This document shows, piece after piece, positions 1-10,500 of a DNA stretch of 64,000 nucleotides. The notes beneath the pieces are model-generated. The model did no database searches and was not told the origin of the DNA. It saw only the letters and a list, made by a program, of their open reading frames with translations. Position 1 is the first letter of the stretch; each line of letters opens with the position of its first letter. Position numbers and translations under genes: made by a program. The stretch is taken from the NCBI RefSeq assembly GCF_964355755.1, contig NC_092676.1, positions 1,968,288 to 2,032,287 of the forward strand, in the 5' to 3' direction. This DNA comes from Antedon mediterranea (lineage: Eukaryota > Echinodermata > Crinoidea > Comatulida > Antedonidae).

Positions 1-295
1 AAGAAATGGGATGTTTTAAAGTTATAAGTTTAAGAATAAGAAAGTGAATAACTTTAATATTACTTTGATATGGCCAATTTAAATTTAGAATATTTTGACC
101 TTCATTTTTGTGTTTCAAGGGACAATACATCTTTAAAAATTGACTAAGCAGACAAAGCAAAAATAACACGTTTTTATTATATAAACACAATAGGCATAGA
201 ACATTAATTTTAAACCGCCCGGTGATATACTGAAATTTAAGTAATTAATTTGAAACGATAAAAGATGAGGAAATCTGTGAGAATGAGAAAAAGTC

Positions 296-366
296 GCCTC
301 TACCAAGATTCGAACACGGACCTTCTGCTTGAAATGCAGATGTCCTAACCATTAGACCACTGGGAC
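296..366 (-). pseudogene. tRNA-Glu(TTC)-like sequence, probably a degenerate tRNA or SINE head
   Basis: On the minus strand the block shows a box A (TGGTCTAATGGTTAGGACA), an anticodon arm TCTGC/GCAGA closing a loop with TTC at the anticodon position, and a box B-like GTGTTCGAATC. The acceptor stem (GTCCCAG against TAGAGGC) and the T stem (CCGTG against CTTGG) each carry mismatches, so a functional tRNA is doubtful. A tRNA-derived SINE head is the alternative. Confidence 0.5.
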
Positions 367-823
367 TTTCATGGTATAGTTCAAACCCGATTGGATAGCG
401 ACTCTTTAACATCCTTGGCGTGGTACGGCACTAGTCCCTTTATTGTACGCACACGCACATGTAGAAACTTTTTGCAGTTTCACTACATAGTATTTACATT
501 ACAGTGTTACACATTTTGATTTTGATTTAAAAATTAAACTAAAAAAACTTTGGAAATACACAGAGCACTTTACAATTATGCAGAAGATTAAAATTTAGTT
601 AAAGCTTTACTTGATTTTCTACATCGGAAGTTGATTCCATAAACCCTTACACAGTCACTGCAATAAGTGAAAAGCAAATTTAAAAAAAAGCTCAATCACA
701 TATTCACATGTGTACATAACAATAATATCTATGAAGCCAGTATGCCAGCTTAATGTTTGTATTTTTACATTACTGAGGTTAATTCTGCCTGTTCAACAAA
801 ATGAACAGGGAGATTGTGAGCAG
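367..823. other. Unassigned AT-rich sequence
   Basis: I see no open frame, repeat structure or recognised element here. It lies just downstream (minus-strand sense) of the first receptor copy and may include its 3' untranslated region. Confidence 0.4.
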
Positions 824-939
824 TTAAAAGAATGTCAAACCCATGTTTAGAATGTTTGCATCTGATTCCAGAACAAAATAATCTGGTGTTTCAGTAGTAT
901 TGATGTTATTGTTCTTCTCTGTTCTCATTTCTTGCATTT

Positions 940-1880
940 TGTAACCTCTTGTTTTCAAACACAGTTTCAGAGTTTGCATAGCAAGTTTTTCTGCTGTCTC
1001 TCTGTTCTCATTTCTTGCATTTTGTAACCTCTTGTTTTCAAACACAGTTTCAGAGTTGGCATAGCAAGTTTTTTCTGCTGTCTCTCTGTTCTCATTCCTT
1101 GCATTTTGTAACCTCTTGTTTTCAAACACAGTTTCAGAGTTGGCATAGCAAGTTTTTTCTGCTGTCTCTCTCTTCTCATTTCTTGCATTTTGTAACCTCT
1201 TGTTTTCAAACACAGTTTCAGAGTTGGCATAGCAAGTTTTTTCTGCTGTCTCTCTGTTCTCATTCCTTGCATTTTGTAACCTCTTGTTTTCAAACACAGT
1301 TTCAGAGTTGGCATAGCAAGTTTTTTCTGCTGTCTCTCTCTTCTCATTTCTTGCATTTTGTAACCTCTTGTTTTCAAACACAGTTTCAGAGTTGGCATAG
1401 CAAGTTTTTTCTGCTGTCTCTCTCTTCTCATTCCTTGCATTTTGTAACCTCTTGTTTTCAAACACAGTTTCAGAGTTGGCATAGCAAGTTTTTTCTGCTG
1501 TCTCTCTGTTCTCATCCCTTGCATTTTTAACCTCTTGTTTTCAAACACAGTTTCAGAGTTGGCATAGCAAGTTTTTCTGCTGTCTCTCTGTTCTCATTCC
1601 TTGCATTTTGTAACCTCTTGTTTTCAAACACAGTTTCAGAGTTGGCATAGCAAGTTTTTTCTGCTGTCTCTCTCTTCTCATTCCTTGCATTTTGTAACCT
1701 CTTGTTTTCAAACACAGTTTCAGAGTTGGCATAGCAAGTTTTTTCTGCTGTCTCTCTCTTCTCATTCCTTGCATTTTGTAACCTCTTGTTTTCAAACACA
1801 GTTTCAGAGTTGGCATAGTTCTCATTCCTTGCATTTTGTAACCTCTTGTTTTCAATCACAGTGTCAGAGTTAACATAGTC
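940..1880 (-). repeat. 84-bp tandem repeat array (tail of receptor copy 1)
   Basis: About twelve units recur every 84 bp, marked on the plus strand by TTTTCAAACACAGTTTCAGA followed by GCATAGCAAG. They differ by only a few bases, such as TCTCTG versus TCTCTC and TTCT versus CCTT. The unit near 1820 is shorter. This is the most homogeneous array in the window and the only one with the ETVFE/KTCYANS variant. Confidence 0.9.
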
Positions 1881-3172
1881 CAGTGGCGGATCTAGCGGGG
1901 GCGTATTTTTAAGGGTTTTTTTTTTTTTGAAAAAAATTAAATAGATTTTAAAAACACGTATCGTTTCGACGGTCATCTATCACCGATGGTTTGCACATTT
2001 TTATAGTGAAAATAGTACGTCGGAGCACATCGTCAGCTTGATCGCATTCCACCAAGCATGTATGTCGACATCCTTTGTGTACTATCAATCTCTAGCGTTA
2101 CCAACGATCATTAACAGTTATGTGTAAAAGGAGCAAGTTGATAAAAGCCACGTGGTGAGCTTGGTCGCGTTCCACTAAGCAGGTCGGCATCCTTTGTGAT
2201 CGTCACTCCCGTATTGTAGAGTAGTGGTACCTCCGACGATCAATCACAGTCAATGAATAGAGTTGATGAAGCCACATGGTCAGTGCTACTATACTACGCG
2301 CCCATTTATTAAGTACAATAAAAACAAAGGCTAGGACTGATAGTGCCTATGAAAATTATCCCGTTAGGCCTATATTTTATTAAAACGTATATTACTATTA
2401 AAATATTAACAATGCTGTAGCATTTCATGACCCTTGTTGTTTTATTTGCTTTTCCGTCGATGATTCTCATAAACAAATCGCGATGACAAAAGATGTGTTT
2501 TGTTTTTTTCAAATCACTAAATATAATGTAATCATGATCGAGCCGGACCGCTAATTTTAAAACGATCGTTTAAACCAGGCCGTTGAATATGCCGTGATTT
2601 TAATTGTAAAAAACATGATCGTCAGTCGATGGCTCGGAGTTTCGATAAATCTCGCGTCGCATGTGTTACGTGGTGGTGGAAAACATTCTCAGCAAGTTTG
2701 CTTCATTAATATGCATGAGACTCTGTGACGACCCGCTTCAACGTGACGTCATTTTACTAGCTGCATGCGAAGAAGTAGTCACCGCGATCGACCCGGCGCG
2801 CGTGTAAGAAAATAATACCGGCCTCTAGGCTAGGACAAGTTTATGCTTATATAAAAGCTGAAAAACATCGTCGCGTTGTAAAAATTTAGATGTAAAGTAC
2901 AGGCAAGTTGTTAGCTTGCTTTGGTACCCTAGGTAAGTATCAGCTTAGTTCCACATGTCGTAATTTGCGAGCTTTAGAGTGTTTGGTAATGACAAATATG
3001 AGATGTTTGTAAATCGTTTTAAACGACTTACAATGCGCTAGAACGCCAAAATTTCCAGGGGCCCTCGACCCCGACCGGGGGCCCTTGGCGGCCCCTGGCC
3101 CCCACCCAATGTTTGCTCGCTTCGCTCGCAAACCTACGCCACCCCTATTTTAATATCCTGGATCCGCCCCTG
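1881..3172. mobile_element. hAT-like non-autonomous DNA transposon inserted in receptor copy 1
   Basis: The left end reads CAGTGGCGGATCTAG and the reverse of the right end reads CAGGGGCGGATCCAG, a 15-bp imperfect terminal inverted repeat of the CAGGGGCGGATC type seen in hAT elements. TAGTC lies on both flanks (1876-1880 and 3173-3177), within a tail repeat whose uninterrupted form reads CATAGTCAGTCTG. hAT target duplications are normally 8 bp, so only part is visible. No transposase frame is present. The interior is richer in CG dinucleotides than its surroundings. Confidence 0.75.
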
Positions 3173-4421
3173 TAGTCAATCTGTTCTGGTGTCTCTCTGT
3201 TCTCATTTCTTGCATTTTGTAACCTCTTGTTTTCAATCACAGTGTCTGAGTAGGCATAGTCAGTCTGTTCTGTTATATTATTATCAATTGTGTAGTAAAC
3301 CTCTTCTGAAATTGTTTGTGGAACATCAGAAGTGTTGCACACGCTATTTTCGATGTTTCTTTGATAGTGCACAGGTACAGGTACAGGTGTGTTGTGATGT
3401 TTCCTCTTTTGTCGTTCATAACAACACACAACAAACACAAGTAAAACTATTAAGTATTAGTATGATGTTACTTGTTACCAGTGTTACAGTTATTTTATTG
3501 GGCTTCTGAGTTATATTTGTTACTGTTGGCATGTCATCAGTGGATGTTATGTCTGTTGGCATGTCATCTCTGATTATTAATTCTATCTCATCAGATCTGC
3601 TCTGAACATCAGTACTCACCAGACATTTAACAGTGTAGTTACCAGCTGGTAAATTACCAAAGCATTTTTCATTCATCATATTGTAATTATATTGAGACAT
3701 GCTCCCCTCTCCCCTCAAACTCCAATGATAAATTCTCTTGTTACCAGATCCACCTTCTGCATAGCACTTGAAGCAATTCTGGTTCACATCAACTTCAGGT
3801 GTTTCATACAACCTCTTAACTTCTACCTTTAATTGAGGGTGAACTAGCAATATCAATGTGTAGCACCAAGTTTTTACAGGATTTATACCAAATGAAAGGC
3901 AGTAGAAAAATATTCCTTCTCCAGAGTGAAAACCTTTCAAAGTCAGATTTATTGTAATGTCAGTATCTGCACTATGAAACTGTGTAATGTTGTGTTTTGC
4001 TTGGATCCAACCAATTGTGATGTCATATAGAAAATTGTATTTCCTGATCATATCACATGATATGTTTACTTCTTCACCTTCAATGACATTTTTTATATCG
4101 TCACAATAAGCTTTTACAAGGTCTGGTTGATTCATGCTCCGTGTAACAGCCAATGAAGGAACCAAATATTGTAATCTATTAGTATTATCATCTTGACATG
4201 TGTATATTCCTGTTTGTTTTTGACCAAACAAAATTAAAATTTGGCATTTGATTTTGTTGCCAAACAAATTAACCAGGTAATTTGATGGTATAATTGTCAC
4301 CGGTACCTTATAGTATGTTGAATATTCAAACTTCAAATTTTACCAAACGTGTTGTAGCTCCTCCATGTCTGAATGTTAACAAGCAGGTCACCACCAATAA
4401 AATAATGATTTTCAAAGTCAT

Positions 4422-5381
4422 CTTGCAGTTGTTAAAATGCAACCTCCAAAGTCTGTGGCTAGACTGAAGTATTGTTTGTATTTCGTGTGGTATGTATAGG
4501 TATTAAAATCCGGAAGAATATTTTTTTTTCCTGTTTTTCAGTATTTTTCTGCTGAAATTAAAACTAATTTATTATTATTATTTTTTTACAGGAAATATAA
4601 GTTTGTAATATCACAACAAGGAAGAATATATATATATTTAGTTACAGTTTTTGATTTTAAATTCAAAACTAATTTTGTGAAAATATAAAGAATGATGGCT
4701 CTAAAAAATAAAATACACTGGTAATAGTATACTGTATTTGTATAGTATTATAACCTGCAAATAGTTCATTAACATGATAAACACTATTTCAATACTCAAC
4801 TATATTTATTTATCCAGTGGATTGTTATCTGGCCACAACACAACAAAGGTTAGAGGAAGAAAAAACTGACTTAAAGAAAACCATAATAAATAATAATTTC
4901 AAATTATTGGTATTATTTAGATGATGAAACTGCGTATTGAGCTGGTTTTCCTTGAATCAAAATAATTGTGGTAATTTCTTCCTGATTATGTAATTGTAAC
5001 ATGATATTCCAGCGCAAAGAGCTCTATCTGAATTTGAGTAAAGTCAAAAGACCTAGAGGATAACCCAAAACCACATGGATAAAAATTATAGAAAATGATA
5101 GGAAAAAGAAATAAATAAGTCTATGCACACTTTGGCCAATAATCGCTCTGATTGGAGAAATCGGTATTGTCGCGAGACGTTCAGCGTTTGAGATGATGAT
5201 GAACATAAATACTACTTCTCCTTCAATGATTACCATTATTTTAAATCGTAGGCTTCTTATTGACACTCATGTTGTCAATTTTGCTAGCCTGGCATCATAA
5301 ACCGGTTCATTTATGTTGACCTGTTCTTTAGAATGCTCACTTCCAGATGAGTACGTGTTTCCTTTATAGTATAAATATGTA
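4422..5381. other. Intergenic spacer with family promoter-type box
   Basis: It contains CAACAAGGAAGAATATA near 4611-4628, the conserved box found upstream of other copies. The rest (4640-5380) is AT-rich with no supported gene. A short stretch around 5205-5250 weakly resembles the IIEGEEV segment of the ectodomain but is too short to call. Confidence 0.4.
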
Positions 5382-6911
5382 TTACAGTGCTGTCTCTCTG
5401 TTCTCATTTCTTGCATTTTGTAACCTCTTGTTGTCAGAGCTAACATAATATCCATTTTCAGCTTCTTCTGCTATATTATCATCAATTATAGTATAGTAAA
5501 CTTCTTCCTCTGTAATGGTTTGTGGTTTGTAAAAAATGTCATGCACACCACTTGTGTCAATGGTTCTTTGATAGCAGTGCACTACAGGTTCAGGTGTCTT
5601 TGTCTGCTGTTTCCTCTTCTGTCGTTCATAACAACACACAACAAACACAAGTAAAACTATAACTATCAGTATGATGTTACTTGTTACCAGTATTATGGTT
5701 ATTTTATTGGGCTTCTGAGTTATCTTTGTAGCTGTTTGGATGTCATCATTGGATGTTATATCTTGGTGGTGGTTGACTTTGTCTGTTGTCATGTCACCAT
5801 TGGATGTTATGTCTTGGTGGTGGTTGCCTTTGTCAGTTGGCATGTCATCATTGGGTGTTATGTCTTGGTGGTGTTTGCCTTGGAGTGTTGTCATTCTGTC
5901 TGTTGGCATGTCATCATTGGATGTCATGTCTTGGTGGTGTTTGCCTTGGAGTGTTGTCATTCTGTCTGTTGGCATGTCATCATTGGATGTCATGTCTTTG
6001 TGGCGTTTCCCCTGGAGTGTTGTCATTCTGTCTCTTGTCATGGCATCGTCAATTGTGAATTCTATTTCATCAGATCTGTTCTGAACAACATCAGTACTCA
6101 CCAGACACTTAACAGTGTAGTTACTAGCTGGTAGATTACCAAAGCATCTTTCATCAGTTTCATTGTAATATAGATTCTTGAATTCCTCTCCTTTCAAACT
6201 CCAATTATAAATTCTTTTGTCACCAGATCCACCTTCTGCATAGCACTTGAAGCAATTCTGGTTCACATCAATATCAGGTGTTTCATATAACCTTTTGACA
6301 TCTACTAATAATTGAGGGTGAACTAGCAATATCAATGTGTAGCACCTTATGCTCCTATTGGCTGAGTAATAATATGAAATACAGTGGATAAATATTCCCT
6401 CTCCAGAATAAAAACCTTTAAAAGTCAGATTTATTTCAATATCAGTATCTGCACTATGAAACTGTGTAATGTTGTGTTTTCCTTGGATCCAACCAATTGT
6501 TACTTCATATTGGTTGATGTTATATTTCCTGATATCACATGAAATGTTTACTTCTTCTCCTTCAATGATGTCTTTTATATCTTCACAATCAGCTCTTACA
6601 AAGTCTGGTTGAGCTCTTCTCCATTGTACATTATCCGATGAAGGAAGCAAATATTGTAAATTATCATCATCGTAACATGTGTATATTCCTTTTTGTGGTT
6701 GACCAAAGGAAATAAAAAGTGGGCATTTAATTGTGACGTCTCTTCCGTACAAATTATCCAAGTCCTGTAAACTTGATGGTGTAATTATCACAGGTAGCTC
6801 AGTGTATGATAGATAATAAAACTCTCTTTGAAATTGTACAAGATGTTTTGAAGCTCCATGTCTGAATATCAATAAACAAGTCACCAAAAGATTAAGCAAT
6901 TTTAAACTCAT
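5382..6911 (-). CDS. Receptor copy 2: Ig-like single-pass membrane protein with repeat-expanded stalk
   Basis: This is a single-exon ORF of 509 residues starting MSLKLLNLLVTCLLIF, a signal peptide ending near GAS. The ectodomain carries VTIKCPLFISF and YTCYDDD (module 1), NISC, WIQGKHNITQ and CISYYYS (module 2), and CFKCYAEGG, YNWSLKG and YTVKCLVS (module 3), with conserved NxS/T sequons. The stalk is unusually long. Five imperfect copies of a unit of about 22 residues containing MTTLQGKHHQD and SNDDMPTD (about 5740-6050) precede a TM near residues 405-430. Cytoplasmic features are EEVYYTI and one truncated tail unit (YYVSSD directly joined to NKRLQNARNEN). It is the near-identical partner of the gene at 31551-33548. 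Role as a cell-surface receptor is inferred from architecture only. Confidence 0.8.
   Translation of the reverse strand: MSLKLLNLLVTCLLIFRHGASKHLVQFQREFYYLSYTELPVIITPSSLQDLDNLYGRDVTIKCPLFISFGQPQKGIYTCYDDDNLQYLLPSSDNVQWRRAQPDFVRADCEDIKDIIEGEEVNISCDIRKYNINQYEVTIGWIQGKHNITQFHSADTDIEINLTFKGFYSGEGIFIHCISYYYSANRSIRCYTLILLVHPQLLVDVKRLYETPDIDVNQNCFKCYAEGGSGDKRIYNWSLKGEEFKNLYYNETDERCFGNLPASNYTVKCLVSTDVVQNRSDEIEFTIDDAMTRDRMTTLQGKRHKDMTSNDDMPTDRMTTLQGKHHQDMTSNDDMPTDRMTTLQGKHHQDITPNDDMPTDKGNHHQDITSNGDMTTDKVNHHQDITSNDDIQTATKITQKPNKITIILVTSNIILIVIVLLVFVVCCYERQKRKQQTKTPEPVVHCYQRTIDTSGVHDIFYKPQTITEEEVYYTIIDDNIAEEAENGYYVSSDNKRLQNARNENRETAL
5740..6050 (-). repeat. 66-bp stalk-coding minisatellite in receptor copy 2
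   Basis: About five imperfect in-frame units marked on the plus strand by TGGCATGTCATCATTGGATG followed by a CTTGGTGGTG-rich stretch. Its paralogue at 31551-33548 has a single unit at the same place, so this expansion or contraction happened after duplication. It lengthens the spacer between the last Ig-like module and the membrane. Confidence 0.8.
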
Positions 6912-8464
6912 CTTGAAAAACCTTTGTAATGATGCAGTTTGTGAAAATCCAACCTTTAAACCGTGATGCTATCAGAGTCTAAGTCTGGTTTGCAATGTCT
7001 TTTTACAGTATGGCAACATAGAAGAATATATTTACTTTATTTGAGTTTGTTTTTTTGCTACAATAACAAAACTAATTTTATGGCGAAACTTATAAAGATT
7101 TAACTTTAATATACGTAGTGGTTGACAAGTTATCTCATAATTGCTTCTGTTATATTATCAAGGAGTTGTGTTTTTGCTACAATAACAAAACTAATTTCAG
7201 TGAAATATTGATACTGATTGACAATAATATTTATTTAGCAAAATTGTTTATTTGTCTTCTGTACTGTAGCTAGTTTTAATCTCTTTCAACTAAATGCTCT
7301 TGTTTTAGCTTTCTAATCTCATCTCATTTTTTTTCAGTTTATTAAATTTTTTAAATAACAGTGGACTTAAATTTAAAAAGTTACCAGAAAACAATATGAA
7401 CTGAAGATTTAACCCAAGAAAGTTTTAAAAGAAAATATTATTTCTATTGAGATCCTCACAGTCTATCCAATTTTACTATCTGCAATCTCAATGTTGTGGA
7501 AGATCAAAGCATACAGATAGAAACGTTGAGGAACTCTTTTCGACTACATACGTCGTGTACCGCAAACTTTCAACGTATTGGTTTTCACCGTACAAACAGT
7601 ACAGTAGGGGCCTATGTTTATGTTATATTATTAGATGTACTGGATTAGAAACATTGTTGGTTTCGGTTTTGAAAATGTTAAACTTTACATTATCTTGACC
7701 TGTATGTAGATTAATAATAATATCATCTATCAAAAGCCCTATACTAATATAGTAAACAATGCAATCTATGTCTTTGAAGAGAAATATTATATTGTATATA
7801 AGCCTGACATTTGTTTATTAAACTATTCATGCAGACAAAAGAAGAAGGTTTCTATTAAAATATTATAGACGGACAATTAAGACATAATAAGTTATCTAAT
7901 GGAACAATAAGTGAATGTACAGTATACATAAGTTATTTACATAAATAGTCTCTTATTGTAAATTACACATAATAATATAATAATAATAAATACTTCATTT
8001 TAACACGGAAAAGCTTGTGTCACCATAAAGGTGTTCTTCTTCAAGGCCGTGATCAACTAACATTAATACAATACACATTTAAAAATAACAAATGAGAGAA
8101 CAAAATATATACAGTAAACAGAAACATTAATTACATTTATGCTAGGAGTACAAAATAAATTACACCAATAATTTTTTTTAAGTATTTAAATTTGTGGCAT
8201 TTTTCTTTACGGGAGCCCGGCACCTGATGATTGAAGAGTGATTTTTATCACCTTCATGTAATAAGTCTGCAGTTTGCAATAACATGTTGACATTTTAACC
8301 GAGTCATTTATTTATCTATATTGTATACAGTGTATTATAACCTTGGCTTTCTTCTAAATAAATTTAATTAAATATCATTTTCCATTGATATTTAATGTTA
8401 TTGATACATATTTTCAAATTATTAGGAATTCAGTGGGCCTACAAATTAATACAGTTTTTCAATA
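6912..8464. other. Intergenic spacer, first copy of a duplicated block
   Basis: No gene is supported. The sequence matches 33549-35392 closely along its length. It holds GAAGAATATA at 7021-7030 upstream of receptor copy 2, and about 70 bp near 7525-7600 that are absent from the other copy. Confidence 0.6.
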
Positions 8465-9745
8465 TTATTTATGACATCCTCTATCATCATTTCTTGCATT
8501 TTGTAATCTCTTCTTTTCAATCACAGTGTCAGAGCAAACATACAACTGTTCAGCTCGTTCTGCTGTCTGTCTGTTCTCATTTCTTGCATTTTGTAACTTC
8601 TTGTTTTCAATCACAGTGTCCGAGTTAACATACAACTGTTCAGCTTGTTCTGCTGTTCTGTCATCAACTGAACAGGGAACCTCATCTTCTGCATTTATTT
8701 GCAGAACATCAGATGTGTTTCTCGCACTAATTGTGTCAGCGCTTCTTTGAAAGTGCACAACTGGTGCTGGTGTGTTGGGATGTTTTCTCTTTTGTTGTTC
8801 ATAAAAACACACAACACACACAAGTACAGCTATCCATATGATGTTACTTGTTACCATTAGTATTGTTATTTTAGGCTTCTTGGTATTAGTATCTTGAATT
8901 GTGAATGCTCTCTCATTAGATCTGTTCTGAACATCAGTACTCACCAGACACTTCACAGTGTAGTCACCAGCTGGTAAATTACTAAAGCATCTTTCATCTG
9001 TCTCTAGCTGGTCATCATTCTCTGTCAATTCTTCCTTATTCAAACTCCAATTATACATTTTCTTGTCATCAGATCCACCTTCTGCATAGCACTTAAAGCA
9101 ATGCTGGTTCACATCAATTTGAGGTGTTTCAGAGTATAACCTTTTAACATCCACCTTTAATTGAAGGTGAACTGTCAATATCAATGTGTAGCAGTAAATA
9201 TTTCTATTGTTTAAAATACAGTAGAAAAATATCCCTTCTCCAGAATGAAAACCTTTTAAAGTCTGATTAATTGTAACAGTGTTAGTATCTGTAAGATGAA
9301 ACTGTGTAATGTTGTGCTTTCCTTGGATCCAACCAATTGTCACTTCATAATGGATGTTACGATTTCTGTTCATGTTACATGAAATATTTAATTCCTCTCC
9401 TTTAATGATGTCTTTCATGTTGTCACAGTAAAGTTTTACACGTTTTGGTTGAAGTGCAAACCATGTTACCTGTACATTGGACGTCGGAACCAAATACTGT
9501 AATCTATCCTTTTGACATGTGTATATTCCTGTTTGGTGACCAAAAGAAATAAAAAGTGGACATTTAACTGCAACATTTTTTCCAACTATTTTCCATTTAC
9601 TTGATGTCATTTTCACAGTTATTTTGGAGTTTGATGAGTAATTAAAACTTCTTTCAAATTTTACCAACTCTTTTGAAGCTCCATGTCTGAATATCAACAA
9701 CCAGGTCATAAGTACAATGATGATATTAAGGAATTTCAAAGCCAT
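8465..9745 (-). CDS. Receptor copy 3: Ig-like receptor with two tyrosine tail repeats
   Basis: Single-exon ORF. I choose the second ATG (9743-9745, MALKFLN) over an in-frame ATG four codons upstream because paralogues start MNLKFLN or MALKFLN there. It gives 426 residues: signal peptide 1-24; module 1 with C62 and C77; module 2 with C123, W139 and C176; module 3 with C219, W233 and C266; TM about 292-315 followed by YEQQKRKH. The juxtamembrane motif reads EVPCSVDD, so the tyrosine found in most paralogues is replaced by proline. Two tail units follow (YVNSD, YVCSD), ending NDDRGCHK. Its closest relative is the gene at 35393-36772, which has three units. Confidence 0.82.
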   Translation of the reverse strand: MALKFLNIIIVLMTWLLIFRHGASKELVKFERSFNYSSNSKITVKMTSSKWKIVGKNVAVKCPLFISFGHQTGIYTCQKDRLQYLVPTSNVQVTWFALQPKRVKLYCDNMKDIIKGEELNISCNMNRNRNIHYEVTIGWIQGKHNITQFHLTDTNTVTINQTLKGFHSGEGIFFYCILNNRNIYCYTLILTVHLQLKVDVKRLYSETPQIDVNQHCFKCYAEGGSDDKKMYNWSLNKEELTENDDQLETDERCFSNLPAGDYTVKCLVSTDVQNRSNERAFTIQDTNTKKPKITILMVTSNIIWIAVLVCVVCFYEQQKRKHPNTPAPVVHFQRSADTISARNTSDVLQINAEDEVPCSVDDRTAEQAEQLYVNSDTVIENKKLQNARNENRQTAERAEQLYVCSDTVIEKKRLQNARNDDRGCHK

Positions 9746-9840
9746 CTTTAAAACCACTCTGTCTTACTACACTTTATAAATAACCAACTCCAAGTCCAAA
9801 TGTGGTAAGAGACTGAATGTGTTTGTAATAGTTTACTATA

Positions 9841-9858
9841 CCAACAAGGAAGAATATA
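9841..9858 (-). promoter_or_regulatory. Conserved upstream box of receptor copy 3
   Basis: CCAACAAGGAAGAATATA lies about 100 bp upstream of the start codon. The same word stands at a similar distance from most other family starts. The GGAA core would suit an ETS-family factor, and a TATA-like stretch (GGTATAGTAAAC on the coding strand) sits next to it. Function is inferred from conservation alone. Confidence 0.45.
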
Positions 9859-10500
9859 CTTCAAGGGTTTGTTAAAGGTTTTTAACAGGAAGTCTTTAAA
9901 GGAAAGTTTATGCCAAGAAGATAGAATATGATTTTTGCTGCTAATATTCAAACTATAAATTTTGTGCAATGAAAAATTAACAAAAACAACTTGCTGATAG
10001 TACTGTACCTATAAAATTTGTGCATTTTGTGAAATGAAAAATTTACAGCTTTACAACAGCTTTACCTAATAATACTAGATGTGTCATCCCACAAACACAA
10101 AATAATCCGTCTTTTAGCAACCACCTACTTTAATTTGATTATCAATATGCCTACTGAGTGTTTGTGTTTTAATAATAGTACATTCGGTAATTTAAGGAAG
10201 TACGTTATTGGATATTATAAGCTCTCCCATTACAATATTTAAAACTAAATTATTTAGATTGAATGCTATACGGATATTTTAATGGGTTTTTTTTTCATTA
10301 TGTGAACTTGTTGGTTTCCTTCTTGTTATATGATCTTGATTTAATCATGTTGTTTGTAGATTTTACCAATTTAGAAAAAAAGCATTACAAGTTTTCTGAT
10401 ATTCTGGTGCTAAATTATATTTATTTTTACTTTTGAAGCAAACAGTAACATTGCTGTTTTTTACATCACAGCATTTTGTTGAATCACATTGTCAACTAGA
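9859..10500. other. Conserved 5' flank of the family unit
   Basis: No gene is supported. The stretch including GTTTATGCCAAGAAGATA and TTTAGCAACCACCTACTT recurs upstream of at least eight copies, which marks the tandem duplication unit. Confidence 0.6.

Larger units (their letters stand above)
824..4421 (-). pseudogene. Receptor copy 1: Ig-like/tyrosine-repeat receptor split by a hAT-like element
   Basis: The start codon is at 4419-4421, followed by a signal peptide (MTLKIIILLVVTCLLTF). The frame breaks near 4330-4345, where the signal-peptide frame meets a stop and the ectodomain continues in another frame. The ectodomain (about 3600-4330) has the family Cys/Trp/Cys pattern with WIQAKHNIT, CFKCYAEGG and NYTVKCLVS, then a TM near 3420-3500 and a juxtamembrane EVYYTID. 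One 28-residue tail unit (about 3180-3265) is followed by a transposon at 1881-3172, after which the tail resumes. There are about 13 units in all, most of the YANSETVFE type. Length changes in homopolymers near 984 and 1572 and a 2-nt loss near 1527 shift the tail frame. The last codons contain TETPD, which matches the tail end of intact copies. I treat it as a pseudogene, though assembly error in the homopolymers could exaggerate the damage. Confidence 0.75.

Noticed and set aside
1015-1873. Plus-strand ORFs (HFVTSCFQTQFQSWHSK repeats) across the tail arrays
   Set aside because: They are the antisense of the 84-bp coding repeat. A repeat length divisible by three keeps several frames open, and there is no leader, domain or conservation beyond that of the sense repeat.
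2940-3131. Small minus-strand ORF (MRAKRANIGWG) inside the hAT-like element
   Set aside because: Lies in the terminal GC-rich part of the transposon with no domain; probably chance.
5200-5260. Weak similarity (VIIEGEVVF) to the DIIEGEEVNISC segment of the ectodomain
   Set aside because: Only about 10 residues with no flanking similarity; chance or a tiny relic cannot be told apart.
5736-6134. Plus-strand Cys/Trp-rich ORFs over 5736-6134
   Set aside because: Antisense shadow of the stalk minisatellite of receptor copy 2.
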